From assembly GCA_017480225.1 (NCBI GenBank), contig JAFVBB010000015.1, forward strand, positions 38,853 to 102,852: a DNA stretch of 64,000 nt, read 5' to 3'. This stretch comes from Bacteroidales bacterium. GTDB taxonomy: Bacteria; Bacteroidota; Bacteroidia; Bacteroidales; P3. The notes beneath the pieces were generated by a model that was not told the DNA's origin, searched no databases, and was given only the letters and a program-made list of their open reading frames with translations. Made by a program: the position numbers and the translations under genes. Shown here piece after piece: positions 9,965-20,654 of this stretch. Each line of letters opens with the position of its first letter. Within the stretch, counting starts at the first letter, position 1.

Positions 9965-11230
9965 ATGATACACAAAACCAACCTGTTGCACGCGGTGCTG
10001 TGCCTCGTGGCGTGCATTGCGGCGGTGTCGGCCACCGCCCAGACAGGGCTTTACGTGCCGTCGAAGAAACCCATACGCAACATGCAGAAAGCCTTGCAGA
10101 ACCCGGAGGTGTTCCAGTTGCTTGTGGCCTTCCCCGACGGCGAGGCCGACTACAGCGACCCCGACCTCGACATGCTCGACTCGGCCTACCGCATCGCTTT
10201 CGACCAGGCCAACCCTATGCTCTACACCATGGTGATTGAGAGCTATGGCACAGCCGACCGCGACGTGGCCACGCGCCGCGCCGACGCCATCTACCGCTAC
10301 TTTGCCATGCGATGCCACGCATCCTTCCCCATCCGCATGGCCCGCAACCCCATCCACTGCTCGTGCCACGGCGACACCGCCGAGGTGCTCCGCTTCGAGG
10401 TGCCTGTAAGCACCGCCGTCTACGACTGTGCCGAGCTCACCGGCGAGCGGCTGCGGCTCGACGGCGGCCAGCAACTGGAGAACACCGTGCTCGTCACCTT
10501 CCGCAACGACCCCGACCAGTGCGTCGGCGCCGCGCGCGGCTGCTACGTGCCGCAGGCCGACTCCACCGTCTACGGCTACTATTCCTCACTCGTGTTGCCC
10601 AAAGGGTCAATCCGCTCTGTGCTCAACACCAAGGACACCTGCCCCTCGGGCTTCACCGTCGACATCGAGGATCACCTCGACTACCGCGAGTTCATCGACC
10701 AGTACCGCCTCATCCCCCACCGCCGCCAGCTGCTGGCCATGGCCGGCTACGTGGTGATAAAGGCACACTGGCAGGCCGACACCGACACCTGCACCGAGCC
10801 CTTGCGCGACAGCATCATACTGCGCGTGCCCATGACCCAGGAGCAGATGGAGGCCAAGCTCAAGTTCTATGCCAAGGTGCGCACGCCGCGCGGCGTGGAA
10901 TACCGCGCAGTGCCCACCCGCAAGACGCCCGGCAAAGGCTCCATGTCGATGCAGGGACAACTCAACATCGGCCAACTTGACACCATCTACATCGGCAAAC
11001 GCATCGAGGACAAAGAGATTGACAAATACTTCCACCGCGTGGCCACCGACACCGAGGCGTCGGCCTTCGAGGCCGGCGGACGCTACTACGTGGCCTCACG
11101 CCCCGGCCGCGACGGCCAGCCGGAAATAAAGAAGCCCCTCAAGCAGCTTTTCCGCACCGTGTTCGACCAGGAGGAAGACTCCCTGCCTGAGAAGTCAAAA
11201 ACGCCAGTCGGCGAGGAGATTGCCGACTAA
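9965..11230 (+). CDS. secreted protein of unknown function
   Basis: 421 aa. The N-terminus MIHKTNLLHAVLCLVACIAAVSATAQ is a Sec signal peptide with an Ala-x-Ala type cleavage site, so the mature protein is probably periplasmic or surface-exposed. I do not recognise a family. The sequence is mixed alpha/beta in appearance, with two cysteines close together near residue 125 (HCSC), a segment YYSSLVLPKGSIRSVLNTKDT, and a charged C-terminus ending SKTPVGEEIAD. No lipobox and no membrane segment after the signal. It lies 42 bp upstream of panB on the same strand and probably shares its transcript, but nothing links it to pantothenate synthesis. Confidence 0.7.
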   Translation: MIHKTNLLHAVLCLVACIAAVSATAQTGLYVPSKKPIRNMQKALQNPEVFQLLVAFPDGEADYSDPDLDMLDSAYRIAFDQANPMLYTMVIESYGTADRDVATRRADAIYRYFAMRCHASFPIRMARNPIHCSCHGDTAEVLRFEVPVSTAVYDCAELTGERLRLDGGQQLENTVLVTFRNDPDQCVGAARGCYVPQADSTVYGYYSSLVLPKGSIRSVLNTKDTCPSGFTVDIEDHLDYREFIDQYRLIPHRRQLLAMAGYVVIKAHWQADTDTCTEPLRDSIILRVPMTQEQMEAKLKFYAKVRTPRGVEYRAVPTRKTPGKGSMSMQGQLNIGQLDTIYIGKRIEDKEIDKYFHRVATDTEASAFEAGGRYYVASRPGRDGQPEIKKPLKQLFRTVFDQEEDSLPEKSKTPVGEEIAD

Positions 11231-11272
11231 CCGCACACACAGCATCATAGAAACAACAGCAAACCCTTCATT

Positions 11273-12091
11273 ATGCCATATCTGCAGACCGACGTGACAA
11301 AGGTGACAACACACGTCCTTCAAAACATGAAACTGCGCGGCGAGAAAATATCCATGCTCACCGCCTACGACTACTCGATGGCCTCGCTCCTCGAAAGCAC
11401 CAAGATCGACGTGGTGCTGGTGGGCGACTCGGCAGCCAACGTCATGCAGGGCCACAAGACCACCCTGCCCATCACCCTCGACGAAATGATAGTCTATGCC
11501 ACCAGCGTGGTGCGCGCCATCAAACGCGCGCTGGTGGTGGTCGACATGCCCTTCGGCACCTACCAGGGCAACTCCAAGCAGGCCCTGGCCAGCGCCATCC
11601 GCATCATGAAGGAGACCGGAGCCGACGCCATCAAGCTCGAAGGAGGCGAGGAGGTGCTCGAAAGCGTGCAGCGCATACTCTCGGCCGGCATTCCCGTGAT
11701 GGGGCACCTGGGGCTCACCCCGCAAAGCATCAACAAGTTCGGCACCTACGCCGTCCGCGCCACCGAGCAGGATGAGGCCGCGAGGCTGAAGAAAGACGCC
11801 CTCATCCTGCAAGAGGCCGGCTGCTTCTCACTGGTGCTCGAGAAAATACCCGCACGGCTGGCCGCCGAGGTGAGCGAAAGCCTGAAGATACCCACCATCG
11901 GCATCGGTGCCGGCAGCCACACCGACGGGCAGGTGCTCGTGCTTCAGGACATGCTCGGCATCACCCAGCAGTTCAAGCCGCGCTACCTGCGCACCTACGG
12001 CACCTTCGGCGAGGACATCGCCAACGCTGTGCGCCGGTACATCGGCGACGTGAAAAGCGGCGACTTCCCCAACGACGGCGAGCAGTACTGA
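11273..12091 (+). CDS. panB: 3-methyl-2-oxobutanoate hydroxymethyltransferase
   Basis: 272 aa, full PanB length. Characteristic segments are [36 protein letters not shown] (substrate/Mg binding), [26 protein letters not shown], and [21 protein letters not shown] near the C-terminus. It catalyses the first committed step of pantothenate synthesis, from methylene-THF and ketoisovalerate to ketopantoate. The coenzyme A branch enzyme CoaBC is encoded separately at 17460-18659. A strong terminator follows. Confidence 0.97.
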   Translation: MPYLQTDVTKVTTHVLQNMKLRGEKISMLTAYDYSMASLLESTKIDVVLVGDSAANVMQGHKTTLPITLDEMIVYATSVVRAIKRALVVVDMPFGTYQGNSKQALASAIRIMKETGADAIKLEGGEEVLESVQRILSAGIPVMGHLGLTPQSINKFGTYAVRATEQDEAARLKKDALILQEAGCFSLVLEKIPARLAAEVSESLKIPTIGIGAGSHTDGQVLVLQDMLGITQQFKPRYLRTYGTFGEDIANAVRRYIGDVKSGDFPNDGEQY

Positions 12092-12109
12092 CCCTCGCCC
12101 ACGTGCCGC

Positions 12110-12150
12110 ACAGAAAGAGAGGGCGCCCCGCAAGGGCGCCCTCTTCTGTT
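12110..12150 (+). terminator. panB terminator
   Basis: GAGGGCGCCC-CGCAA-GGGCGCCCTC is a perfect 10-bp stem, flanked by CAGAAA / TTCTGTTT that extends pairing; it can also act on the converging minus-strand gene. Confidence 0.85.
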
Positions 12151-12154
12151 TCAC

Positions 12155-12463
12155 TCACTCCGCAACATGCCCCTTCCGCTTCCCGAATAGGCCTTTGAAC
12201 CAATGGAAGAACAGATCGACCGACACGAATATCGAAACCAACGACACGTCCACAAACAGACCCCGCCACGTAATCGGATTGCCGAATAACATATCGACAA
12301 AGTCGACAAGCAGAAGGAACACAAACAAACCAATCCACTCCAGGCGCATCCTCTTCTCGAAGCTGATGACCCTTCCTCCACGGTGTGGCTTCTCTAACAG
12401 GAAGCTAAAAACCGTGGATGCCCCTGCCGCCAATGAGAACGCGACAATATATTTGATAGACAT
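12155..12463 (-). CDS. small membrane protein of unknown function
   Basis: 102 aa with three predicted hydrophobic segments: residues 3-22 (IKYIVAFSLAAGASTVFSFL), 43-60 (WIGLFVFLLLVDFVDMLF) and about 70-88 (LFVDVSLVSIFVSVDLFF). It ends in a basic, His-containing tail (KGLFGKRKGHVAE). No family recognised. It is divergent from the LuxR-type gene at 12619, and the palindromic operator at 12521-12578 lies between them, so co-regulation is plausible. It converges on panB with only the shared hairpin between. Confidence 0.7.
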   Translation of the reverse strand: MSIKYIVAFSLAAGASTVFSFLLEKPHRGGRVISFEKRMRLEWIGLFVFLLLVDFVDMLFGNPITWRGLFVDVSLVSIFVSVDLFFHWFKGLFGKRKGHVAE

Positions 12464-12492
12464 TGCTGACAGTATTTAACATTAACCGGCCG

Positions 12493-12500
12493 CAAAATTA
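12493..12500 (-). promoter_or_regulatory. promoter of the small membrane protein (-7 box)
   Basis: Minus-strand TAATTTTG, 30 nt before the ATG at 12463. Its -33 region would fall in the left arm of the inverted repeat at 12521-12538. Confidence 0.55.
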
Positions 12501-12520
12501 CATATTTTTTCAGACATAGC

Positions 12521-12578
12521 CACTACACAAAAATGTAGTTTTATCAAAAGTAGCGATTTTCTACATTTTTGTGTAGTG
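12521..12578. promoter_or_regulatory. double palindromic operator between divergent promoters
   Basis: CACTACACAAAAATGTAG (12521-12538) and its exact reverse complement CTACATTTTTGTGTAGTG (12561-12578) form a perfect 18-bp inverted repeat with a 22-bp spacer. Each arm is itself a half-palindrome, CTACA-N6-TGTAG, so there are two dyad sites 40 bp apart. They overlap the -33 region of the small membrane gene and lie just upstream of the -7 box of the LuxR-type gene. This fits binding by a dimeric regulator with looping or cooperative contact; the adjacent LuxR-type protein is the obvious candidate, by inference. Confidence 0.75.
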
Positions 12579-12587
12579 TTTTTTTCG

Positions 12588-12595
12588 TACTTTTG
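12588..12595 (+). promoter_or_regulatory. promoter of the LuxR-type regulator (-7 box)
   Basis: TACTTTTG, 23 nt before the ATG at 12619. A TTTG lies in the right operator arm (12568-12571) at a spacing of 16 nt, shorter than usual. Confidence 0.6.
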
Positions 12596-12618
12596 CACTG
12601 CATCAACAATGAACCATT

Positions 12619-13302
12619 ATGGAGTATGGGCAATATATTGAGATGGAAAAAGCCTTCGCCAACCTGTCCTATCAAGGGGTCTACCTTATCGACCTGCCTG
12701 ACGACAGGATTATCTACCACTCCAATTCACCAGTACTGTGGCCTGGTTTTTCTGATGAGGACTGGGAAAGACCAGCATCATACATATTCCAGCACGCTGT
12801 ACCTGATGAAGAAATCATCCTTTTCGACAGGATGGCAGATACGCTGCGTTCCTCCTACTCCATGGTGAAGAAAGAAATCCACAATCAATTTGTTGTCACC
12901 TTCAACTTCCACATCAATAATGGCAACCGCCTGACGGCGGTAAACCTCAAACTCACAATGATTGATTCCAATGAAGAGTCACGTCTGCTTCTTGGCCTGA
13001 TCTCACCACCAGTTGAGAGCGACAACGCCAGCATCATTGCAGGTGACAGAGGGGCAGGCCACTACTACCGCTACAATCCCAGAACCGGAGTTTGGGAGGC
13101 ACAGAATGTCGCCCCACTCTCCGAAAACGAGCTGACCATGCTTCGTCTCTCCATGCAGGGCTATTCCATGGAGTCTATCAGTAAATTAATGCGCAGGTCT
13201 CTTGACACTGTACGATTTTACCGCAAACAGGTCTTCAACAAACTCAACGTGAAGAACATCTCGGAGGCCATCTCCTACGCATTCCACTATGGAATGATAT
13301 GA
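12619..13302 (+). CDS. LuxR/GerE-type helix-turn-helix transcriptional regulator
   Basis: 227 aa. The N-terminal ~150 residues look like a PAS-like sensory region (YQGVYLIDLPDDRIIYHSNS; later EIHNQFVVTFNFHINNGNRL), without a receiver domain. The C-terminal ~65 residues are a LuxR-type HTH: LSENELTMLRLSMQGYSMES, then ISKLMRRSLDTVRFYRKQVF, then NKLNVKNISEAISYAFHYGM. This matches the family layout with recognition helix around SLDTVRFYRKQVFNKL. The ligand is unknown. Local base composition is lower in G+C than the neighbouring housekeeping genes. A double palindrome directly upstream suggests autoregulation and control of the divergent membrane protein. Confidence 0.85.
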   Translation: MEYGQYIEMEKAFANLSYQGVYLIDLPDDRIIYHSNSPVLWPGFSDEDWERPASYIFQHAVPDEEIILFDRMADTLRSSYSMVKKEIHNQFVVTFNFHINNGNRLTAVNLKLTMIDSNEESRLLLGLISPPVESDNASIIAGDRGAGHYYRYNPRTGVWEAQNVAPLSENELTMLRLSMQGYSMESISKLMRRSLDTVRFYRKQVFNKLNVKNISEAISYAFHYGMI

Positions 13303-13498
13303 ACGCCACTTTCGGGCATTGTGCCATTCTGCCACAAGCACAGCACCCACCGCGGCACCGGCCATCCAGGCACCTTATTGCCCAGTGTCAATGACGGCAC
13401 AGGAACACACATTATATCTGATTGCCAACACATTGCAACCAACCATCACCATAACACGCTGAAATACAAGCGAACAAAGCATACAGGCAATACCAAGG
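13303..13498. other. intergenic, no gene seen
   Basis: 196 bp between the LuxR-type gene and repeat element A2. Open frames here are short and lack supporting composition. No terminator with a T-run is evident after the regulator gene; the A2 hairpin may serve in its place. Confidence 0.5.
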
Positions 13499-13601
13499 CC
13501 GTCTGTTCTTCGATTGTTCTCCGATTGTTCTTCGATTGTTCTCCGATATTAAATCGAAGAACAATCGAAGAACAATCGGAGAACAATCGAAGAACAGACG
13601 G
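13499..13601 (+). repeat. family A 11-bp-unit inverted-repeat element, copy 2 (103 bp)
   Basis: Ends CCGTCT / AGACGG. Left arm units alternate TTC, TCC, TTC, TCC (GTTCTTCGATT / GTTCTCCGATT); centre ATTAA; right arm has four inverted units that pair with the first three left units without mismatch. The right flank GTGTTGATACGGTGTC is shared with other copies. Located between the 3' ends of the convergent LuxR-type and uvrA genes. Confidence 0.92.
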
Positions 13602-13648
13602 TGTTGATACGGTGTCAGGGCTGTTTTTCCGGGACGATGCGGGGCAGG

Positions 13649-16488
<2,840 letters not shown>

Positions 16489-16492
<4 letters not shown>

Positions 16493-17463
16493 AATTTCTC
16501 AATGAGTGTGGTGTCGTGCTTGCCGCGCACCATGGTGTTGTACTCGGTGCCTTTCTTGACCGGCACGCTCACCATATAGGTCTTGCCCAGCTTGTTGCGC
16601 AGGGTGCTCGATGTGAGCCACGGGTTGAGCATACGCAGCACCTTGTAGGTCGTGCCGTGCTCAGTCGCGAAACTCACCAAGTCCACATTCTGTCCGCTCA
16701 GCTCAACCTCCTCGGTGAGCGGCGTGGCATAGGTGTCGCAGTGGCGCACGAAGAACCCATAGTCCTGCGGGTGCTGCATGATCAGCTTGATGGCAAGTAT
16801 GCGGTATACATAGCGCTGGGTCTCGCTGTTGAGCAACAGCTCATAGTAGCTGTCCTGCCGTTGTGACGACAGCTGGCGGTTGAGCCCGCCCTCGCCGCAG
16901 TTGTATGCCGCCGCAGCCTCTGGCCATCCCCCCAGTCTCGACTTCAAGTTTTTCAGGAAGCGGCAGGCCGCGCGCGTCGATGCCTCAAGGTGGTTGCGCA
17001 TGTCGATGTCGTCGCCCACCTCCAGCCCGTACTGCAACGCCGTGGGTTTCATGAACTGCCACCACCCCTGCGCGCCCGCCGGCGAGCTGACGCACTGCAA
17101 GCCGCTTTCGGCCACACAAAGGTACTTCATGTCGTCGGGCACCCCTTCCTGGCGCAATATGGGCTCAATAACCGGGAACACTCGCGCCGCGCGCTTGATG
17201 TAGAACAGGGTGTTGCTCTGGTAGTACATGTTCGACACCAGCTCACGGTCAAGGCTCTCGCGCACATAATACAGGTTCAGCGGCACACGCTCGCCGCAGA
17301 AACTCAAGCTGTCGGGCAGCGGCGGGGCATAGACGCGGCAGTCGGAGCGTATGGCCTGAGTGTGCAGGGCGTCACTGTCGTCCTTGCGTGTGGCGAAAAT
17401 GAAAGCTTCGCCGACCAACGCCAGCGAAGCCAGCACTATGGCTATTATGCTTATCTTTTTCAA
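16489..17463 (-). CDS. membrane-anchored or periplasmic lytic transglycosylase (SLT family, MltD-like)
   Basis: 324 aa. The N-terminal hydrophobic segment [20 protein letters not shown] is a signal peptide or anchor. The SLT domain has the catalytic Glu at about residue 119 in [10 protein letters not shown], followed by [13 protein letters not shown] and later [14 protein letters not shown], which are the three standard family motifs. A C-terminal stretch ([20 protein letters not shown]) resembles a LysM-like module. It cleaves the glycan strands of peptidoglycan. It overlaps coaBC and uvrA by 4 bp on either side, indicating a tight operon. Confidence 0.9.
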
Positions 17464-18659
17464 CTGGCAACTGTTTTGACTATTAATCGCGCCACGTCGT
17501 GCTTGCTCATCAGGCCGCTTTCCTCACGCGCGCCGTCGGCGGCAAGTATGGTCACCTTGTTGGTGTCAACACCGAAACCCGCCCCTGCGTCGCGCAGCGA
17601 GTTGAGCACGATGTAGTCGAGGTGCTTGCGACGCAGCTTCTCCTCGGCGTTGGCCACCTCGTTGTCGGTCTCCAAGGCGAAGCCTACCAAGCGCTGGGAA
17701 CCCTGCTTCATGCGCCCCAGTTCGGCCAAGATGTCGGGGTTCTGCACCAGTTTTAGTTCAAGACCTTCCCCACCCTGCTTCTTCAGCTTGTGGTCGGCCA
17801 CATGCTCAGGCCTGTAGTCGGCCACCGCAGCCGAGAGTATGGCACCGTCGCAGCGCGGGAAAAGGCTTGTTGCAGCGTCGTACATTTGGACTGCGCTCTC
17901 CACGTCGGTGCGCGTCACGCCGTGACGATTCATGGCCAGCGACGTGGGGCCGCATACGAGCTCCACCGCCGCTCCTGCGTTGGCCAGCGCCTCGGCCAGG
18001 GCGAAACCCATCTTGCCGCTGCTGTAATTACCGATGAAGCGCACGCTGTCTATGCGCTCATACGTGGGGCCCGCGGTCACCAGCCAACGCTGGCCGTCGA
18101 GCCTCGGCAGGCCGTCGCCGTCGCGCAATGCGGACAGCATTCTGTCGGCCTCGGCCACAATGGCCGACGGTTCGGCCATGCGACCGCGCCCCTCGGTGCC
18201 GCACGCCAGCTGCCCCTCGTCGGGTCCCACCATGCCCACGCCCCAGCCACGGAGCATGGCCACATTGCGCTGCACGGCGGGGTGAGCCCACATCTGGCTG
18301 TTCATGGCCGGTGCCAGCAGCACACGGCGCGGGTCGACCGCCAGCAGTAGGGTGCTCAAGGCGTCGTCGGCAATGCCCGACGCCAGCTTGCCCAGGCAGT
18401 TGGCCGTGGCCGGAGCCACAACCACCAGGTCTGCCCAGTCCTTGATGCTGATGTGTTCGGTGGAGTGGCGGTTGCCTTCGAACAGGTCGCAATAGAGCGG
18501 GGCCGCGCTCACCGTCTCGAGCGAGCAGCGCGCCACGAACCGCAGCGCGTGCTCTGTGGCCGCGCAGCGCACCTCGTGACCCATCTTCACCAGCTGCCTC
18601 ACCACCTCGGGCGCCTTGTAGGCCGCTATGCCGCCAGTTATGCCGACAACGACGTGCAT
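17460..18659 (-). CDS. coaBC: bifunctional phosphopantothenoylcysteine decarboxylase / phosphopantothenate--cysteine ligase
   Basis: 399 aa. The N-terminal CoaC flavoprotein domain has GITGGIAAYKAPEVVRQL, the catalytic His in STEHISIKDWADLVVVAPAT, and APAMNSQMW, the substrate clamp. The C-terminal CoaB domain has AGPTYERIDSVRFIGNYSSG and KMGFALAEALANAGA. It converts phosphopantothenate plus cysteine to phosphopantetheine in coenzyme A synthesis. The start is adjacent to the rpoZ stop with no gap and the end overlaps the transglycosylase by 4 bp. Confidence 0.96.
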   Translation of the reverse strand: MHVVVGITGGIAAYKAPEVVRQLVKMGHEVRCAATEHALRFVARCSLETVSAAPLYCDLFEGNRHSTEHISIKDWADLVVVAPATANCLGKLASGIADDALSTLLLAVDPRRVLLAPAMNSQMWAHPAVQRNVAMLRGWGVGMVGPDEGQLACGTEGRGRMAEPSAIVAEADRMLSALRDGDGLPRLDGQRWLVTAGPTYERIDSVRFIGNYSSGKMGFALAEALANAGAAVELVCGPTSLAMNRHGVTRTDVESAVQMYDAATSLFPRCDGAILSAAVADYRPEHVADHKLKKQGGEGLELKLVQNPDILAELGRMKQGSQRLVGFALETDNEVANAEEKLRRKHLDYIVLNSLRDAGAGFGVDTNKVTILAADGAREESGLMSKHDVARLIVKTVAS

Positions 18660-19064
18660 TTACATCTCCTTGATGGCCTGTTCTTCCAGTTCTTCCAGAC
18701 GGCGCTCCTGCTGGTTCTCACGAGCGGGGTTGCGGTAGTAGAGCTCGCCGTCAAGGTACTCCTCGGTGGCCTCGAGCACAGGCTTGGGCTGCTTCTCGTA
18801 GCGGCGCACCATGTCTACCTGCTCACGGTTCTCAAGGATCTCGTCGAGCGAGTCGCTCACCGAGCGGAACTCGTCGATGCGGCCGTGCAGCTCCCTCTTC
18901 TCCTCGGCGGCAATCTGGTTGGCGCGCTTGGTGAGCATGGCCACCGTCTCATAGATATTGCCCGTCATGTTGCTGAAGAGGGCGGTGTTGCGGGTGATGG
19001 TGGTGTTGCTGATCTTTTTCTTCTTCTCCGATGCCTCTGGGGCTTCCTTTGCGGTTGCTTTCAT
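18660..19064 (-). CDS. rpoZ: RNA polymerase omega subunit, Bacteroidota type
   Basis: 134 aa. The core NMTGNIYETVAMLTKRANQI followed by ENREQVDMVRRYEKQPKP and ATEEYLDGELYYRNPA is the form of omega found across Bacteroidota, where it is divergent from the E. coli protein. The N-terminus is charged (EASEKKKK). It assists assembly of the beta' subunit. Its position between bamD and coaBC is the order I know from other members of the phylum, which supports the call. Confidence 0.88.
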   Translation of the reverse strand: MKATAKEAPEASEKKKKISNTTITRNTALFSNMTGNIYETVAMLTKRANQIAAEEKRELHGRIDEFRSVSDSLDEILENREQVDMVRRYEKQPKPVLEATEEYLDGELYYRNPARENQQERRLEELEEQAIKEM

Positions 19065-19127
19065 CGTCGTTAAATCGTCGTTATTTGGATTTAGAGTAAT
19101 TGTTGTCTGTTGTCTACTGGCGGCGGC

Positions 19128-19925
19128 TTACAGCGCGGCCAGCGCGGCGCGGGTCTTGGTGTAAATCTCCTGCGCCGAGGCCAGCCTGGCCGGGTCCTTG
19201 ATGGAGGCGCTGTATTTGTCGAAGTCGCCCACCACCTGCTGCAGCCGCTCGCGCTTCTTGTCCTCACGGCTGCCCTTGGCGTAGCGGTAGCCTGCCAGCA
19301 ACTGGTAGTACATGGCCTCCTCGCGGAACGGCGAGTCGGGGTAGAGGTCGATGAAGCGGCGCATCTGCTCGTAGGCGGCGTGGTACTCCTCAATCACGTA
19401 GTAGCCACGGGCTATCTCGAAGTCCTTCTTCATCAGCTTCTCGTACATCTCGTCGAGGCAGCGGTTCACGTCGGGCATGTGCACGCTGCGGGGCCACCTT
19501 TCGGCAAACGACTCGAACTCCTCCACCGCCTCGCGCGTGAGCGACTGGTCGAGCGTGTAGGCTGGCGCGGCCATGTATTTGCAATAGGCCGACATGTAGA
19601 GCCCCTCCTCGGCGTTCTCGCTGTAGGGGAACTGGCTGGCGAAGCGCTTGAACTGGTAGGCCGCCGCGTAGTACTCCTGCTGCTTGTAGAGGGTCTGCGC
19701 ATAGCACCACGCCACCTGCTCGGCATTGTCGCGGCCGCGATAGTGCAGCGTCAGGTTCTCGAACAGGCGCGCGGCCTTAGTATAGCCGCCGCTGTTGTAG
19801 TAGCGCATGGCCGCCTCGTACTTCGCATCGTAATCATTGCTGTTGAGCAGCTTCTCGTAGCCGTTACAAGAGGTTGCAAGCAAGCCAATTGCGCTGAAGA
19901 GTGCAATTATTTTAACCCATTTCAT
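19128..19925 (-). CDS. bamD: outer membrane protein assembly factor BamD
   Basis: 265 aa from ATG at 19923-19925. The N-terminus MKWVKIIALFSAIGLLATSC is a lipoprotein signal with Cys20. Successive helical TPR-like repeats follow: KYEAAMRYYNSGGYTKAARL, EQVAWCYAQTLYKQQEYYAA, AAYQFKRFASQFPYSENAEE and ARGYYVIEEYHAAYEQMRRF. The size and layout fit BamD of Bacteroidota, the lipoprotein partner of BamA in barrel insertion. An open frame extends 83 codons upstream but runs through its own promoter and is compositionally poor, so it is not used. Confidence 0.93.
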   Translation of the reverse strand: MKWVKIIALFSAIGLLATSCNGYEKLLNSNDYDAKYEAAMRYYNSGGYTKAARLFENLTLHYRGRDNAEQVAWCYAQTLYKQQEYYAAAYQFKRFASQFPYSENAEEGLYMSAYCKYMAAPAYTLDQSLTREAVEEFESFAERWPRSVHMPDVNRCLDEMYEKLMKKDFEIARGYYVIEEYHAAYEQMRRFIDLYPDSPFREEAMYYQLLAGYRYAKGSREDKKRERLQQVVGDFDKYSASIKDPARLASAQEIYTKTRAALAAL

Positions 19926-19931
19926 AGCCTG

Positions 19932-19939
19932 CAAAGATA
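19932..19939 (-). promoter_or_regulatory. promoter of the bamD-rpoZ-coaBC-transglycosylase-uvrA operon (-7 box)
   Basis: Minus-strand TATCTTTG, 6 nt before the bamD ATG as annotated, implying a very short leader or an alternative start. No -33 TTTG at the normal distance. Confidence 0.45.
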
Positions 19940-20007
19940 CAACTTTTTTTTCAATGCAGGCCATTTTTCTTGCCGCAGGCGCCACTTTTCGGGCGCGGCC
20001 GCGGCCA

Positions 20008-20397
20008 CTATGCCTCCAGCAGGCGGCGGCGCACGTCGTCGGGCACCACAGCCGCGGCGCCGGCGCTGCGGCTGTAGCCTGCCATGACGGTGCGGCAAGT
20101 GGCGTAGGCGAGGCCGTCGGCGCTGCCCACCACGCGCTGCAGCAGCGTGAGGCTTTTCGTGCCGAAGCGCTCAACCGAGGTCTCCACGCTCACCGCGTCG
20201 TGGAAATGTATCTGACGCTGGAAGTCGACCTCGTAGTGCACTATCATCACGGTGAAGTCGCCCTCCTCGGGCGGCAGTCCGGCGCTGGTGAAGAAGCCCT
20301 CCTTGCCGAGGTCGAAGTATTCCATGATTACGGCGTTGTTCACATGGCCCATCTGGTCAATGTCGTTGAAGCGAATTTGTACAGGTAAAGTGTGCAT
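20008..20397 (-). CDS. acyl-CoA thioesterase, 4HBT hot-dog family
   Basis: 129 aa, a single hot-dog domain. The family motif RFNDIDQMGHVNNAVIMEYF is at residues 9-28, with the catalytic-type Asp in DIDQMGHVNN, followed by VHYEVDFQRQIHFHDAVSVE. Such proteins hydrolyse acyl-CoA or acyl-ACP thioesters; substrate cannot be assigned. It is separated from the two-component genes by element A3, and no partner is evident nearby. Confidence 0.88.
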   Translation of the reverse strand: MHTLPVQIRFNDIDQMGHVNNAVIMEYFDLGKEGFFTSAGLPPEEGDFTVMIVHYEVDFQRQIHFHDAVSVETSVERFGTKSLTLLQRVVGSADGLAYATCRTVMAGYSRSAGAAAVVPDDVRRRLLEA

Positions 20398-20461
20398 ATA
20401 GAGTGTTGGTTTTCAGTGCGTGCAATAGCGGCCACAGGGGCAGGCCCGGTGGCTGCCAGGG

Positions 20462-20564
20462 GCGTCTGTTCTCCGACTGTTCTTCGATTGTTCTCCGATT
20501 GTTCTTCGATTATAAATCGAAGAACAATCGGAGAACAATCGAAGAACAATCGAAGAACAGACGG
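20462..20564 (+). repeat. family A 11-bp-unit inverted-repeat element, copy 3 (103 bp)
   Basis: Ends GCGTCT / AGACGG. Left arm: GTTCTCCGACT, then units of TTC, TCC and TTC type; centre TATAA; right arm four inverted units. The inner three unit pairs match exactly. The right flank contains ATACGGTGT, as in copy 2. It lies downstream of the histidine kinase gene and upstream of the thioesterase gene (both minus strand). Confidence 0.92.
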
Positions 20565-20654
20565 CCTTTATACGGTGTTTATGCCCCGCGGGTGCAGGCA
20601 TGGCTGACGGCGGCGCGGGAGACGGCCCTGGGGTGGAGTATGAAGAGGCGGCCT

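Noticed and set aside
13499-13601. CRISPR array
   Set aside because: Repeats are contiguous 11-mers in inverted halves with no unique spacers, and no cas genes are in the window.
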